Notes: generated from the letters alone by a model not told the origin. A stretch of DNA of 64,000 bases from Siphonodentalium dalli (GCA_032622095.1 CP136067.1:52555899-52619898); one strand, 5' to 3'; counted from the stretch's first letter, positions 24,471-36,334 are shown. Program-made: numbers and translations.

Positions 24471-25244
24471 ATTCGTAACAAAAAATAACAAAGTAGTTAT
24501 TTTTTTTCTCTCTAAAATGACAAATATGTGAAAATTTAATATCAAACAAGCTACACGTGTACATGTAGTGTGTTACATGACGCACATCCTAATCCGTATG
24601 TGTTTTATACACCACATGTATCTCTTAAGCCTGTTAGGGGTCTTACTAAACACTCATTGATTAGTTGCTTATTAGGAACTGTTCAGATAATAAGTTCAAT
24701 GGCTATAACATGATTGTTAAACTTATTATCTCACCTTTTCAAAAAAATGAAACTGCCCTTGTATTAGCTGGGCGTCTGTTGTCGGCTTATCTGTTCTGAA
24801 CATCTAGATGAATCATAAACCATGCCATTGTATTTTTGAATTAGATGTAAAACAGGTTTTTATAAAAATTGGCCTGGAACCCTACACTAGTCCCTTTAAA
24901 CACTTATACGAACTAGTAATATTACATTAAAATTTAATGTTAAATCCTACATGATAGATGTTTTTACTTTCTACAGATTGTTCTCGGATATCAACGAGTC
25001 AGTGATGTGAGACATGATAACCCTGATGGCAACATTATCAAATGAATTTGTACCCACAACACCCACCACCGATCCCAAAGAAAAACATGTAGTGGAACCA
25101 GTTTTCTTTGGTGGAGATTGGCTGACGGATGAGCGAGCACAAGGGGCCAAAGTATGCATGGGAAACGCTGCAAATAGTTTTCAGCGACTAGACGGGTTAA
25201 TTCCAAAGTCCGAGGATTTGCATAGATCCATGAATCAATTAGAT

Positions 25245-25942
25245 GTGAGTTTATCAAATAGTAAACTTTCATTCCACATGTACCGGTGTATGACAGTATT
25301 ATGTAAATTCAGTAAATATTTATTATTTGTCAATTTGGTTCAGTAGGTCTGTAAATAAGGATTAACAAAAAAATTCTAACCAAAATGAATGTTTATTACA
25401 TAATGAGACCGATGCAGAAATATTCATTGTAATGAACTTCCATTGAAGTTACATGTATTATATAATAACAAACTAAACTGTGTATGCTGAAATAGTATTG
25501 ATAATTAATTTTTGTTGGCAATAAATTGAAATTGTGGTTGACTTATTTGCACGCACAGTACTTTTTTTGTGTATTGCAGATGTCATGAGCTTTATTTAAC
25601 ACACTGTGTCCCTGTGCCTCTACGAATGATAATGTATACCCGTATGATTAATAAAGACCGTCCCAGCGTTCATATGACTTCACACCTTTAATAAATGATA
25701 GTGAAATGAATCCCACCTATCTGCAAATATATTCACAAGTTAATCAATAGTAATCTATAGGTTTCTGTTCCGATTCAGATTGGCATTTGTGTATACATGT
25801 ATTATGTGTAACTACTCTTATGTATATCATAGTGTGATATTGTTGTGTGGTACATATATCAGAATACATACATACTGTTCTTATAGGTTGGCATATGTAT
25901 TTTTAATTTAAATTAAACATTATAACTTTCTTTCTTCTACAG
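25245..25942 (+). other. Intron 5 of the DUF6589 gene
   Basis: The donor is GTGAGTTT after AGAT, and the acceptor is TTTCTTCTACAG. Nothing else is recognised inside. Confidence 0.6.
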
Positions 25943-27069
25943 GCTATTTGGAAAATTCTTTATAAGGAAAATTCATCAGGAACCCAGGGACACTTGTGTT
26001 TTACAGAAATGAACTAAAAGCTCATGACATCTGCAACAAACCAAAAAAAAAGTACCGAGCATGTGAAGAATTTTTACAGAAATTTTTTGATGCCATGTGT
26101 TGTTCACTGGTTATGGATAAGTTCAACATGGAGAAGCGAGATGATGATTTCCTCCCTGTGGATTATCTAAATGCAAGCGAAGACGATGTGCTGTCATTCG
26201 TTGAGCAGTCAGCTCTTGAAATCATTGGTGAAATTGTTTTCTTCTAATTCAGATGACAAATTTGATGGGCTGAAAAAGGAACTGGATAAAATGGAAACTG
26301 ATGATCAAGTGTACATCGACACGGAGCACAAATTTGTTTGTAGAAGCCCAAACTGTGATAGGACATATGTTAACCTTCTAAGTCTGAAATCACATCAGGA
26401 AGCTAAGCATGGTTTGTCGGTTAAAAAGAAAAAACCCAAAGAAAAATCCAAAGATATAGATGACCGTGTCTATAACTATCAAAAAGCACTCTTTCAAATG
26501 GCAGCATTACATTTCAATCTGCAGACTAGCATTAACAATGGTGATGGGGCCAGAAATGTTAGGCTGGCTCAGCATGAACTTCTATTATTCCACCAATGCC
26601 ACAAAGTGAAATACAGGTTGTCAAGTTTCCAGCTCATTGTCTCTACAAATTATGTTTTAACTGATCAACAAAAATTCCGATTAGTATGGAATAGGACTGT
26701 GAACAATAAAGGTGGAAAAAATAACAATGAATCTGTTGATGGATGGGTGGAGGTAGTGAACCGCGAATTGAAACATGATTGTGAAGGGTCAAAAGACTTC
26801 AGTGGATGCGAGACCATCTCAAAGGCTTATGACTCGCTTGTGCTAATAAATTTTTTTTTGATGAGACATCAAATGTTCGGAAGGTCATGGGATTGCACAC
26901 GCGACAGAAGATGGTGGATAGTATCCTCTCCACCATTCAAAAAAGAAAACTATTAACCAAAGTGCCGAAAAGGAATGCATATAAATCTTTCCCTGCATTT
27001 CCCAGTATCTACAATATGGATGCCAGGGGGCTTAGTGACTTCTTCTTAACCCATACAAATAAATACTAA

Positions 27070-28167
27070 TTTAGGCTATGGTAAGATGGTTATTTAATTT
27101 TCGGTATACATGTACATGTACACATGTATAATGGTAGGGGTACACTCTTGAGTCTTGATGGATAGATACATATACATTGTGATTAATGTGCTGACAACAT
27201 TGGTGACACGTACATTGTAATTGTATTATTTTATCTAGATTGTGCCATGAATCTCTTATTCTGGCTACCACCGTAGACAGACCATATTCCACCCGTTCAA
27301 AACTTAGATTTTCTGACCTGTTCTGATGGGAAACTTCATAACTTCCAAGTTCCAACAAACGCAGGTAATATATTTCTTTGTTAATAATTGTTCCTCAATA
27401 TTACAATAAATCTATTTATCAGTATGGGGTGTTCCCATCTTAGGATGGCATTATTTAGGTGACTTTTGTTAGCAGATAAATTATCAGAATTCACCTAAAT
27501 CATGCCATATTAAGCCATGACCTTCACCTACATGTACATGTACCCCGTACTGTGAAATACATGTACATTATTGGGGAACATTTTTTTTCAATGTTATTAA
27601 GTTCCCAGTCAGAACATCAAAAAGTTCCAAGGTTTTCAAACGTACTCAATCAGATTTAACGCTCCTAAATTACTATTTCTTTGGCTTCGGGAGTAAAAAA
27701 TATTTGATTTGAATCAAGCAACCCACCCATCAAAGCTCAGAGTGATCAGATATAGATTTTTGAAATTTATTATTTCAATTGTTTGTGGCCCAGAATCATG
27801 GCGTCAAACGGATGTTCTCGGTCAAAATTTGCCAATGGAGATTGATACTTGTACTAGTAATTCTAAAAACAAGCGGTATTAAATATGGCAAAATTCAGTG
27901 AATACATGTAGTCAAGTGATAATAGGGCCATATTTCTTTTGAACAAAAAGTTTATAAATAACATGTTTTGGGAAATTTGATGCCATAGTTGACAGTCAAT
28001 GGTTAGCATTATTTTGTTGCAATTAATCAATTGTGATAACTAAAGCGTATTTTGAAGAAATGTTGTATTTCGATGCTATGGGGACCCTCCGATTGGTTTG
28101 ATTACTTTTAACTGATGGAATATGATCTCTATGGGCGTAGCCAGAGTACACATTTATTACAGTAAGG
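27070..28167. other. Spacer between the DUF6589 gene and the helicase, with one repeat
   Basis: The two genes converge here, each ending at one side. The only recognised content is half of the palindromic element P1 at 27641-27836. Confidence 0.5.
27641..27836 (+). repeat. Half-copy of palindromic element P1
   Basis: It matches one arm of the 471-bp palindrome at 51465-51935, including TTACTATTTCTTTGGCTT, CATCAAAGCTCAGAGTGAT and TTTTTGAAAT. Only one arm is present, which suggests deletion of the other or a distinct ancestral form. Confidence 0.75.
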
Positions 28168-30275
28168 TCAGTGATCTGATTCACTAGAACTTTCAGAGAT
28201 AGATTCATCTTCCGACATCTGTCCTTTTCCGCTGAAAATTTTCAGTCTGCTTTCAATCAGTGTTTCGACATTGTCGCATATTTGACAGTCACAATGAAAT
28301 TGACAAATATCACAACACATATGATTTGGGGTGGATGTACATTTGTTTTCTTCACAAGGACCAAATTTCTCTAACAATAACTCACGTCTACATTTTTTTT
28401 CTTCGTTCTTTACAAACTGATTCATATCTGTGTCACATTTTTTCAACATATTTCCGTTGAACATCAATATACTACGAGCTCTATCATCTTCGCGACATAC
28501 CCTGCCACTTTCTTGGATGAAATCCTCAATGTCTCTCGGTGGTCCATAGTGAAGGCAAATGTTGAATCCTTTGATGTCAACTCCCATACCAAGGCACTGG
28601 TTGCTATCATGACCCGTATATCACCCTCTTTGTCCCCCATGCCTTCCAAATGCTTCGGTTTAACATCTGCATCTGTCTTGGCATGAAACATCTCTACACT
28701 GTTAGGTTTATTTACCCCATCAGTGAGGTACCTGTACACTTTCCCACATTGTGTCATAGAAGCACAATATATCATTATGCGTGGAACCCCCATCATATCA
28801 TCTGCATCATTTATCATATCTGTCAGCCAATACATATTCACTTCAACACACTTTCCAAAACGCATAACTATGTACTTCATATTTGGCCGGTTTGGACTTG
28901 TGCTCAAATAAAGTAGATTTTTCTGCAAGTTCATGTGCTTTTTAATCATTGCCACCTTTTCCTTTGTATCAGTTGCTGTCAGAGCTATGAATGGAATGTC
29001 CGGAAAAATGACCTCAACTCATTGATATGGCCAAACCATTCTCGAAACACATCTTTCTTCTTGCCCTGCTTCTCACCCCTGAAACAAATAAAATAAAACA
29101 TAGCTTTGACAATTGTTTTTACATTTTTACACAGTATTAGATCCATTTTAAATGACGTGATGTTTGTTGTAAGTTGAAAAACTTTCAGGAAATTACTTTT
29201 GTTTTGCATCTGGCCATGTTGGGTACCCATCAACTAGTACCCCAGATATGCAAATATTTTTCACCCGGTTCTTAGACACAAAAATAAGGGGACAGAAATC
29301 ACATTATTTGGTATACTCCCATAAAGTACTGCATAATTATGAAACCATAGCCTTAGTAATATTTGTTTATGTATCATTCTACCAAAAAAAAAATCACCCT
29401 GATTAACTACATGTATGGGAGGCCAATTTCACATTTATTAAATAATTGGACTTAAGTGCAATTGAACATCACAATGAATTGCACTTGCAATTAGTTGTAC
29501 ACAAATATTATATAAGCAGCAATTGTGCTTAGTTAAAAACACGGTAATTTAACCACAATTATTTACTACCATAAACAAAATCCCCAATTGTATAAATAAT
29601 ATAATTGGATGTACATGTAATTCAGTCTAATACATTTGTGCCTACTGTTGAAGTTTTGGATACTACTTCAGCAAATGTGTGAAAACTACGGGTATGATAT
29701 TAACTGGTGTAAAATTACGAAATACAAGTATGCATTCCTAAAGATTTTCACAAATGGTTCCAGTAGGAAGGATTCACCCTTTTTTATTAACTGGTATTAT
29801 TACCATTTTTTAAACGTGCTCTCTAGTAGACTAATTGTAGTTTACCTGCACAATAAGATTCCATAACTTTGAGCTGATGTTGACAGAACATACATGTAAG
29901 CCGGCATTAAAATTTGATCTTTTGTTTTCGTTATTAATTAACCTGTGGCACTCGCTTTGGGTGAAGTCAGTGATCAAATGAGTATGGAGTGAAAATAATA
30001 GTAACAACACAATTGTGTTTGGTGTTATGGTTTATTAATGGCCCATCTAGGAAAGATTAACATGCATCGGGCCTATTAATCATTCCTTCAGGACCTTAAT
30101 AATAAACCATCGCACCAGACAAATTCATGTTATTGGTATATTAATGATTCATGTGGGTAGGGAGGTAAAACTATCATAATTGTAGCCAGCATACATGTAC
30201 ATGTATACTTAACAGGTAGTTAAAACTTACCACTTTGAAATAGTGTGGACTTCATCTACAACAACCGATAGAACA
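28168..30275 (-). pseudogene. RecQ-like SF2 helicase, two recognisable exons, 5' end missing
   Basis: The upstream exon (about 30275-30231) encodes VVVDEVHTISKW, the DEAH-type motif II, and ends at a GTAAGT donor. The next exon starts at 29078 after TTTGTTTCAG and continues the tryptophan codon exactly. It encodes FGHINELRSFF, then in a shifted frame LTATDTKEKV (motif III region) and PRIMIYCASMTQCGKVYRYL (motif IV). After another shift come MGVDIKGFNICLHYGPPRDI and DFIQESGRVCRED (motifs V and VI), then a Cys-rich zinc segment (CCDICQFHCDCQICDN). RecQ helicases unwind DNA 3' to 5'. The ATP-binding motif I exon was not found, and frameshifts near 28995 and 28575 disable the copy. Confidence 0.85.
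29079..30230 (-). other. Intron of the RecQ-like helicase
   Basis: It is bounded by GTAAGT (complement of 30225-30230) and TTTGTTTCAG. It holds a foldback-like stretch at 30018-30115 with TTTATTAATGGCCC and GGGCCTATTAATCATT words. No other gene is supported. Confidence 0.6.
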
Positions 30276-30289
30276 TGGAGGGGGTGATT

Positions 30290-30610
30290 TAAGAATTACA
30301 GACTGAACCACAGTGGCAACAATAATTATGGGTTCCCCGTTTGAGCCCGTGGTAGAATAGGCCTATCGCCCCACTGCGAGGGGTAAAAATCCCCTAATGT
30401 GGAACCCTGTTTGCCGTGGGGTGCATCCCGTGAGGTGTGGTGTAGGAGTCCTGTATGTACTGGGGCGGCGGTATCACGTGAGGCATCGACCCGCGGGTGC
30501 GGCTTATCTCATGGTCATCTTTGGTCCTCCATCTCTTCAAGACTGGGGTGGTTGAGTTGACCGGTCGTATCAATCGGCTAGTCACGCCTCTCCAAAGTGT
30601 TTCAGATTAC
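30290..30610. repeat. Possible SINE-like or other GC-richer repeat
   Basis: This segment is clearly GC-richer than its surroundings. It contains CCGTGGTAGAATAGGCCTAT, GGGGTAAAAATCCCCT and CCGTGGGGTGCATCCCG. The hairpin-like GGGGT/ATCCCC words and sharp composition change suggest an inserted short element. I have no second copy in the window to confirm it. Confidence 0.35.
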
Positions 30611-31074
30611 ATTTCTGCCATTTGTTATATTATCTAGTTGTGTCTTCTGTATTTTATTAATGTTTCTTTCGTGTCATGTCTTTGCATTTCGTCTTCATCA
30701 ATGTTAAATGTTTCAATTTAGTACTGTTCAAGACTGTCTCACTGTGGAGAGGTACCGGGAGGCTGCTATATGCTGTGGCTAGACAGGTTGGTTACAGAAC
30801 AATTTAACGTATATATACAGGGTGGTTAGAAGCGATAACACCAACGGTGTATCTGGTCCAGATCGCTGACTTCGTTGAATCAGATGGGATATCGCTTGAT
30901 GTCAGATAGATACTGCGTCGTGATACTCGTTATGATTGCTTTCTGGTCACGAGGGATTGGGTCGTCATATTAAATATCTATTCAGGGCCCAGACCAATTT
31001 TTATGAAACCTAAATTACTTCTTATTAAGAGTATAATGTATACAATAACACGTTTGGTACGATAAGTATAAGAA
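30611..31074. other. Unannotated DNA
   Basis: Nothing is recognised. If the helicase gene were complete its ATP-binding exon should lie upstream of 30275 on the minus strand, but I could not find it here. Confidence 0.4.
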
Positions 31075-31293
31075 GTACAGTAATGCCATAAATAATCGAC
31101 TCCTTAACCACAGTAGAATTATGGGTAACTTTTCAGGATTTAGTCGGAAATATGGTTTGTTGCCATTCATCGGGAAGCTCTCAGTGAGAGATTTCCGATG
31201 AATGGCAACAAGTCATATTTCTTACTAAATCCTGAAAAGTTACCTATAATTCTGCTGTGGTTAAGGAGTCGATTATTGAGGACATTACTGTAC
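31075..31293. mobile_element. 219-bp palindromic MITE-like element
   Basis: The ends are GTACAGTAATGCC and its near reverse complement at 31281-31293 (GACATTACTGTAC). Long inner arms pair: ATAATCGACTCCTTAACCAC with GTGGTTAAGGAGTCGATTAT, and TTGCCATTCATCGG with CCGATGAATGGCAA. The loop is about 25 bp. There is no coding capacity. Confidence 0.85.
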
Positions 31294-32719
31294 GACACAC
31301 CCTATCGTGTTGTTTAATATTGAATTTCCAATTCATTGATTTTATTTAAGAAATGGATGTTGATTTTCTTGCGTTCCATGGAGTATGGATTCAAGTTGGT
31401 CTAATATATTGTTTGGGACATGACGCGATGTTTTCCCATTTTTGCTTCTTTTTTTTTTTTTGACATCGCAGGTCAGAAACATATTTTTAGCTTAGTTTTG
31501 ATTTTCAAACATTCAAAATGCTTTTGTGTTACGCCGGCAGTCTGTGGATATTTTATGTTGGTACGTTCTTTTTTTATTTTTTTTTCTACTAGTTTATTCG
31601 ATTTTTTTATCACTTTGTATTCGTTATAGTTTTCTTGTGTCCTTTCCCGCCTGTAACATTTTTTATAGCATTTCCTGTTCTTTTAAAGGGTTACTGTACA
31701 TGTACACTGAATCTGGCCATTTATGGGATCATCTCCTTTTATACTCAGCAGAATATGCGGACAAATGAATGAATTTGAGCCACGGATGAGTGAAAAATAC
31801 CCCCATTTACTTATGAACGATGTAAACAAGATGGTAGTTATAATGAAAATGTATGAATGACAGCATGACTGGAGTCATAGATTCATTATCATTATAATTA
31901 CCATGTCGTTTGCATCGTTCATAGAGCAAATGAGAATATTTTGCACTAATCCATGGCGCAAATTCATTAGTTTGTTGCATATATTATGTTGAATATAAAA
32001 GGCGAGGGTCCCATAAATGGCCGGATTTATTATACAGTACCCCTTTAAATATGAGATCATATCTTTGAATATCCAGGAATTATTGTGTTTTGATTTCTGT
32101 TCTGTATATATTTCATCTACAACAGGAACGGTTTCGTAATTATTTCGTCCATCGCATTATATAATATTCCCGATGCTGTAATCAAGTTTTATCCATTAAA
32201 TCGCTCCATTCTATCTGTGTTATCAAGCTTCTGGTCTCCTGGATGTCTGCATTATATAGAGAGCAGTCAATTGTTTCCGAGAATTAAGTTAATAATTCAC
32301 GAGGCGAGAGCCTCGAGTGAATTTAACCGTAATTCTCGGAACTAATTGATTACCCTATTTATTACACTTCTGCATCAATTTGGTTTGCCAACTATGATTA
32401 AAGCACCCAGAATTAATGCATGAAAGTCCCGATGTGGAGAAAGATAAACCACCTAAAATTCAGTCCAGATCAGTAACGACTTAAAGTCAACGACGTCACG
32501 AGGAATAACATACTTCACTTGTGACATTACCATTTTTAATTAACGGCGTTTTCAATGGAAATCGCGCATAGGAGTGTAATAAGAAACAATTATTTGTTAT
32601 ATCAATACATCATGGTAATTTTTTCCTATTGGTGGCTCGTGGTTAATTTATTTTATGATGTTCTCGTATTTGACAAATACAAGGTAAAGAAGGTTTTCTG
32701 TTTGGTTTCCCCTATGTCG
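31294..32719. other. Unannotated AT/T-rich DNA
   Basis: T-rich frames near 31420-31768 are low complexity and are not supported as genes. A short hairpin around 32275-32345 (AATTGTTTCCGAGAATTAA with TTCTCGGAACTAATTG) is visible. Nothing else is recognised. Confidence 0.4.
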
Positions 32720-32724
32720 TGTGG

Positions 32725-33115
32725 GATTGGTTAGATAGTTTCTAATAGAAACTGAGCTAGAACTGTATCGTTTGTAGCCTTCGTGAAAGCAGAGTCTTCT
32801 AAATTAGCTGCAATCCCATCCTCACATTCAACCTCATATATATTGAAATTACATGTTATTACGATGTGTTTATCTTTGCTGTTAACGATCTGTTGAATCA
32901 GGTTTGTCAACATTTTGTTGTTGTCCTCTGTCGAATTTGGACATCTGTACATGCAACCTAGAAGAACTGATTCGTTGCTATTTGTCCTCCAATTTCACCA
33001 GACATATTCATCGGACGCTGACTGGTTGATTTCTTCGCATATCTGTATATTGGTGTTCCTGGTTTTAGGTTCTAATTTTGGAAGATGTCATATCCTGGAA
33101 TTTGTATTTTACTAG
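32725..33115 (-). pseudogene. LINE endonuclease (APE-type) fragment
   Basis: On the minus strand the stretch encodes CMYRCPNSTEDNNKML, followed by HIVITCNFNIYEVECEDG. This corresponds to the YRSPN and GDFN blocks of APE-type LINE endonucleases, here with the catalytic Gly-Asp replaced by Cys-Asn. Upstream on the same strand is EYVWWNWR, fitting the preceding strand. It is a short dead piece with no reverse transcriptase attached. It could belong to the same LINE family as 34213-35494 but nothing proves it. Confidence 0.7.
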
Positions 33116-33118
33116 CCA

Positions 33119-33440
33119 GCATGTTGTCCCGAAAATCCGCACATTGTGTGCTTATAATAGAACTTGCTTTAAGTAGATAATCTGTTGAGAATCGCCTATT
33201 TTGAGTCGATAATATCTGAAAATGAGAGCGTTTTAGTCACATTATCGACTAATAATGAGGCATTCTAAGCAGAATATGTGCGGACAATGCCACAAATAAC
33301 CCAACTCACGACTGTTCAGGTGTACGCTCTTTGACATGTGTTTTCACAGTGGCCCGCGCGATAAAACGAAATAACGGACATGAGACCATTATCTGCAGAA
33401 TCAAGTAATCACATTATGTACATATTTCGTGGTTTGGGTT
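33119..33440 (+). repeat. Interspersed repeat R1, copy 2
   Basis: It starts near TTGTCCCGAAAATCCGCACA and contains GAGTCGATAATATCTGAAAA, TCACATTATCGACTAATAAT and GTGTTTTCACAGTGGCCCGC. It parallels the copies at 52626-53000 and 55620-55976. Confidence 0.75.
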
Positions 33441-33880
33441 TTTTAAAATCAGTAATGCAAATTGATAATGGCCTCTTTTCAAGAAAAAGTAGTTGTGTTT
33501 CATCAAATATATTAATGAGACTGTCAGCATTTTTGTATTCAATTACATATGAGTAATATTTACATGTTCCTGATTTCTTTTCTCTTTTTTTTTCACATCC
33601 AGACGATACTTCGTCCCGTCAGATTTTGTTATTTGGACGGGGTGATTCTTGTTGAGAGTGGGAACCCATTTTCAATACTTTTCCATTTCGTACTGTTCAT
33701 TTTTCGCTCCTGTGGGAGAATGTTCATGTTTACTTTTCAGTAAAAAAAAGCGTGCACGGTGACCTGAAATATGATAGCATGAATAATGAAATAAGAACTA
33801 TATTTGGCGATCCAGAAGCGACAAATAGTGGTTGAAGTAACATTCCTGTTATTAAAAGTGAACCTGTTTCACAACGGAGC
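33441..33880. other. Unannotated DNA upstream of the Copia-like relic
   Basis: No supported gene or LTR was identified, although the missing 5' LTR and gag of the Copia-like element would be expected in this direction. Confidence 0.35.
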
Positions 33881-34212
33881 ATGTTGTGCAAGCGGCATGC
33901 TATCAACGGAACTGGAGAGGCCGTGAACGTAAAAGGGGATATGCTGGTTGTAATCAGTTTGCTGGTGATCTCAGAAATATGAGCTCTTCTAATCCTAATG
34001 ATATAGATGGTAGAGTTCTTCGGTGCTATCTATAACTGTGATTAGACGAAATATCTCTGAAAAAACTGTGAATGAAGTGCACATAACTATGTTTAATTCC
34101 AAACATGATCAACCTTTGTCAGCTTTAGTCAATGGAATTCTTGGAATGGCTATTTTTTGGACAGTGCCTGCAAGAAAACTGTAAAATGTGAGAGAAGTTT
34201 GTAGATATATTT

Positions 34213-35475
34213 GGAAAGGATAGGATAGGATATTTTATTTCAATATACACATATTAATACATGATACATTTGACAAATATTACATTGTATATTCGAGGGG
34301 GTGGCATAGTCAGGCTAGACTGTCTTACTGCCGCCCCCTTAAAGGTGAACAGATGTTACGATAGGCGGTCAGGGTTCATTTTACAATGCACGGCTAAATA
34401 ATTATGTATCTCACAATGGTTGCATTTAACTGGATTATATGCATGGAGGGTATACGTCTAGATAAATCGATTATTGGTTACTCGATGGTTTGTCTCTTTC
34501 TTGTCAGTGGGATTTTGACTTGAAAGTCGAGTAGGAATGTGTTGAGTGAGGTTGTGGATTGCGATATAGCGGAAGTCACTTATTGACGAGCTACCACACA
34601 GTCGGGACATCTTTGATTGTTGCATTTAATTGTTGCAGCATAGTTTTTAATGCAATCAGCATGTAAACGCCGTTTGAATGTTTGCCTGGATTGATATGAT
34701 GTAAATTCGTTATCTAAGTTGTTCCAGATGGTTGGATAAGAATGGAATGGTAGTTGTTGGGACCAAGATGTTCTTGGTTTTTTTTTAAATAGTGGGTGCT
34801 TTTGCCGGGTGTCTGGTCCGGTTTTGCGTTTCGTAAACATGTCGGTGAATGATTCTATTAAGCGCATATAATACCAATCATGCATGAAAACAGCCGCTTG
34901 TACTTTGTGGATGTCGTCGATTTTGAGTATATTTTCTTTTTTTAAAAGAGGTTCTGTGTGGCTTCTATATTTCTTATTACATAAAACTCGTATCGCGCGT
35001 TTTTGAAGCATGACATTTTTTTTGACCGCTGGGACGTGTCCCCAAATTTGAACACCGTAGACAAGATGGCTTTGTATTAGAGCATAATATAATGTTTTAA
35101 GTGCGCTACCAGGAAAGAAGTGTTTAACTTTATTGATGTGGTATATGGCATTCACCATTTTAGAACAAACTGAGGACACATGTATTTTAAAGGTCAGGTT
35201 TTCATCTATATGGATTCCTAAGAATTTTGTGGAGGATTCGTGCTCAAGATTTCCTATCTTATTTAGTTCCGTATTATTTAAGTAAACCTTTATGAAGTTC
35301 CATTTGTTATCATTGTTCTCTGGGTGTATTAGCATATAGTTGCTTTTTTTTGTATTGATCACTAACTTATTGCTACAGCACCAATCAAATATGTTGCGTA
35401 ACTCATTATTCACATAACTCTGGATCATCATGCTAGGACAGGTTGTGATCAAGTCCTCAGACACAAACTTTCTAT
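34213..35475 (-). mobile_element. 5'-truncated LINE inserted in the Copia-like protease
   Basis: The minus-strand frame 35494-34580 (304 codons) is open without interruption. It encodes NELRNIFDWCCSNKLVINTK, KFLGIHIDENLTFKIHV (RT palm/thumb), LIQSHLVYGVQIWG and a C-terminal Cys-rich end (CNNQRCPDC). The catalytic YADD block is absent, so the element is 5' truncated. On the minus strand the 3' end runs through a 370-bp untranslated region into a short ATCCTATCCT tail at about 34213-34235, as expected for target-primed LINE insertion. Protease sequence continues on both sides. The intact frame suggests it is the youngest event here. Confidence 0.85.
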
Positions 35476-36100
35476 TCGGCGATGGAGTTGACATCTAAGA
35501 GACTGGTTGAGTTCCCTGCTTGTATAGGCGACAACAGAGAAACAATTGAGGAAGATGTTATTCCAACTGAAATTCCTTTACTACTGAGCATGGAGTCGAT
35601 GAAACATGCAAATATGGTTGTGAATTTAAACTCCGATAGTACAGAGCGTTGAGAACATCATGTTAAGTTGAGGTCTACTAAATCGGGTCATTATTGTACA
35701 CACCTCACAAAACTGTTATCACATGAAAACAATTCATATTCCATCATATTACATTCAGTGTTCAGGGACTTTCGAATGAGCAAAAAGGAAAAGAACCCCA
35801 TTAAAGTTGCAGACAGTTTTCGCACGCGTCAAAAGATAAAATGTGTACGCTAGTGAAGGAGAGTAATAATTTCAGTGACAACGAATTTCTGGATGTAATT
35901 GGAGAAGTATGTGACTCTTGCGATATATGTGAACTTTCACTTGCAGATAGCTTTAATCAGATTGGTGTGAATGGACTTGAAAGAACATGTGCATAATCGG
36001 TCGTGGATTCCTCGTCTAATTGATGCTGCCACCAGATATTCTGCAGCATGTATTTCTACCCCAAGCATCAAGATGAGATTGTGAGAAAGGTGTATCAGAT

Positions 36101-36334
36101 ATGGATAGCTTACTTATGATGTACAGGAACGTTCTTTTTACGTATAATGGTGGAGAGTTCTCCAAAAAGTGCTTCCGTAAGATGAATGAAAAACTGAACA
36201 TCACCACCCATACAACAGCTGCGGAGGCACCTTTCATCAACGGAATTGTGGAGGGACATAACGTTGAGCTTTCTAAAACTACGAAAACATCCTTGCAAGT
36301 AGTAAAATGTGATGCTAATGTAACCTTGGCATAG
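36101..36334 (+). pseudogene. Copia-type integrase core fragment
   Basis: This part of the Copia-like relic encodes YNGGEFSKKCFRKMNEKLNI followed by TTAAEAPFINGIVEGHNVEL. In the family the first block is DNGGEF, with the second catalytic Asp. Here that Asp is Tyr, so strand transfer would be impossible. The second block carries the third acidic residue region (ERHN, here EGHN). Sequence to 36830 continues as the integrase C-terminal domain with further frame breaks. Confidence 0.75.

Larger units (their letters stand above)
20293..27069 (+). pseudogene. DUF6589-family gene, six exons, frameshifted (probable transposase)
   Basis: Exons by splice signals are 20293-21156, 21961-22415, 22855-23021, 23730-24071, 24977-25244 and 25943-27069. 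Every donor is GTAAG or GTGAG, and every acceptor follows a pyrimidine tract. Exon 1 opens with a zinc-binding pair, CDICG then CLKCNRKL, followed by a basic, Pro-rich stretch. Exon 2 carries FSWTTLYDELVTRAP and exon 4 LAGDNWDRRIVP. Exon 5 carries PVFFGGDWLTDERAQGAK, and exon 6 a C2H2 finger (CRSPNCDRTY to HQEAKH). Exon 6 ends in the tail FPAFPSIYNMD. These match the DUF6589 family as I know it. The GDN and GGD blocks look like the first two acids of a DDE-type site (inference). Frameshifts occur near 20450, 21060, 22310, 26240 and 26900, so the copy is not functional. Confidence 0.8.

Noticed and set aside
28168-30275. A functional host RecQ helicase gene
   Set aside because: The ATP-binding motif exon is missing, there are at least two frameshifts, and the neighbours are transposon-like genes.
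31420-31768. Phe-rich membrane-like frames
   Set aside because: The hydrophobic composition results from T-rich DNA. No start context or family feature is present.
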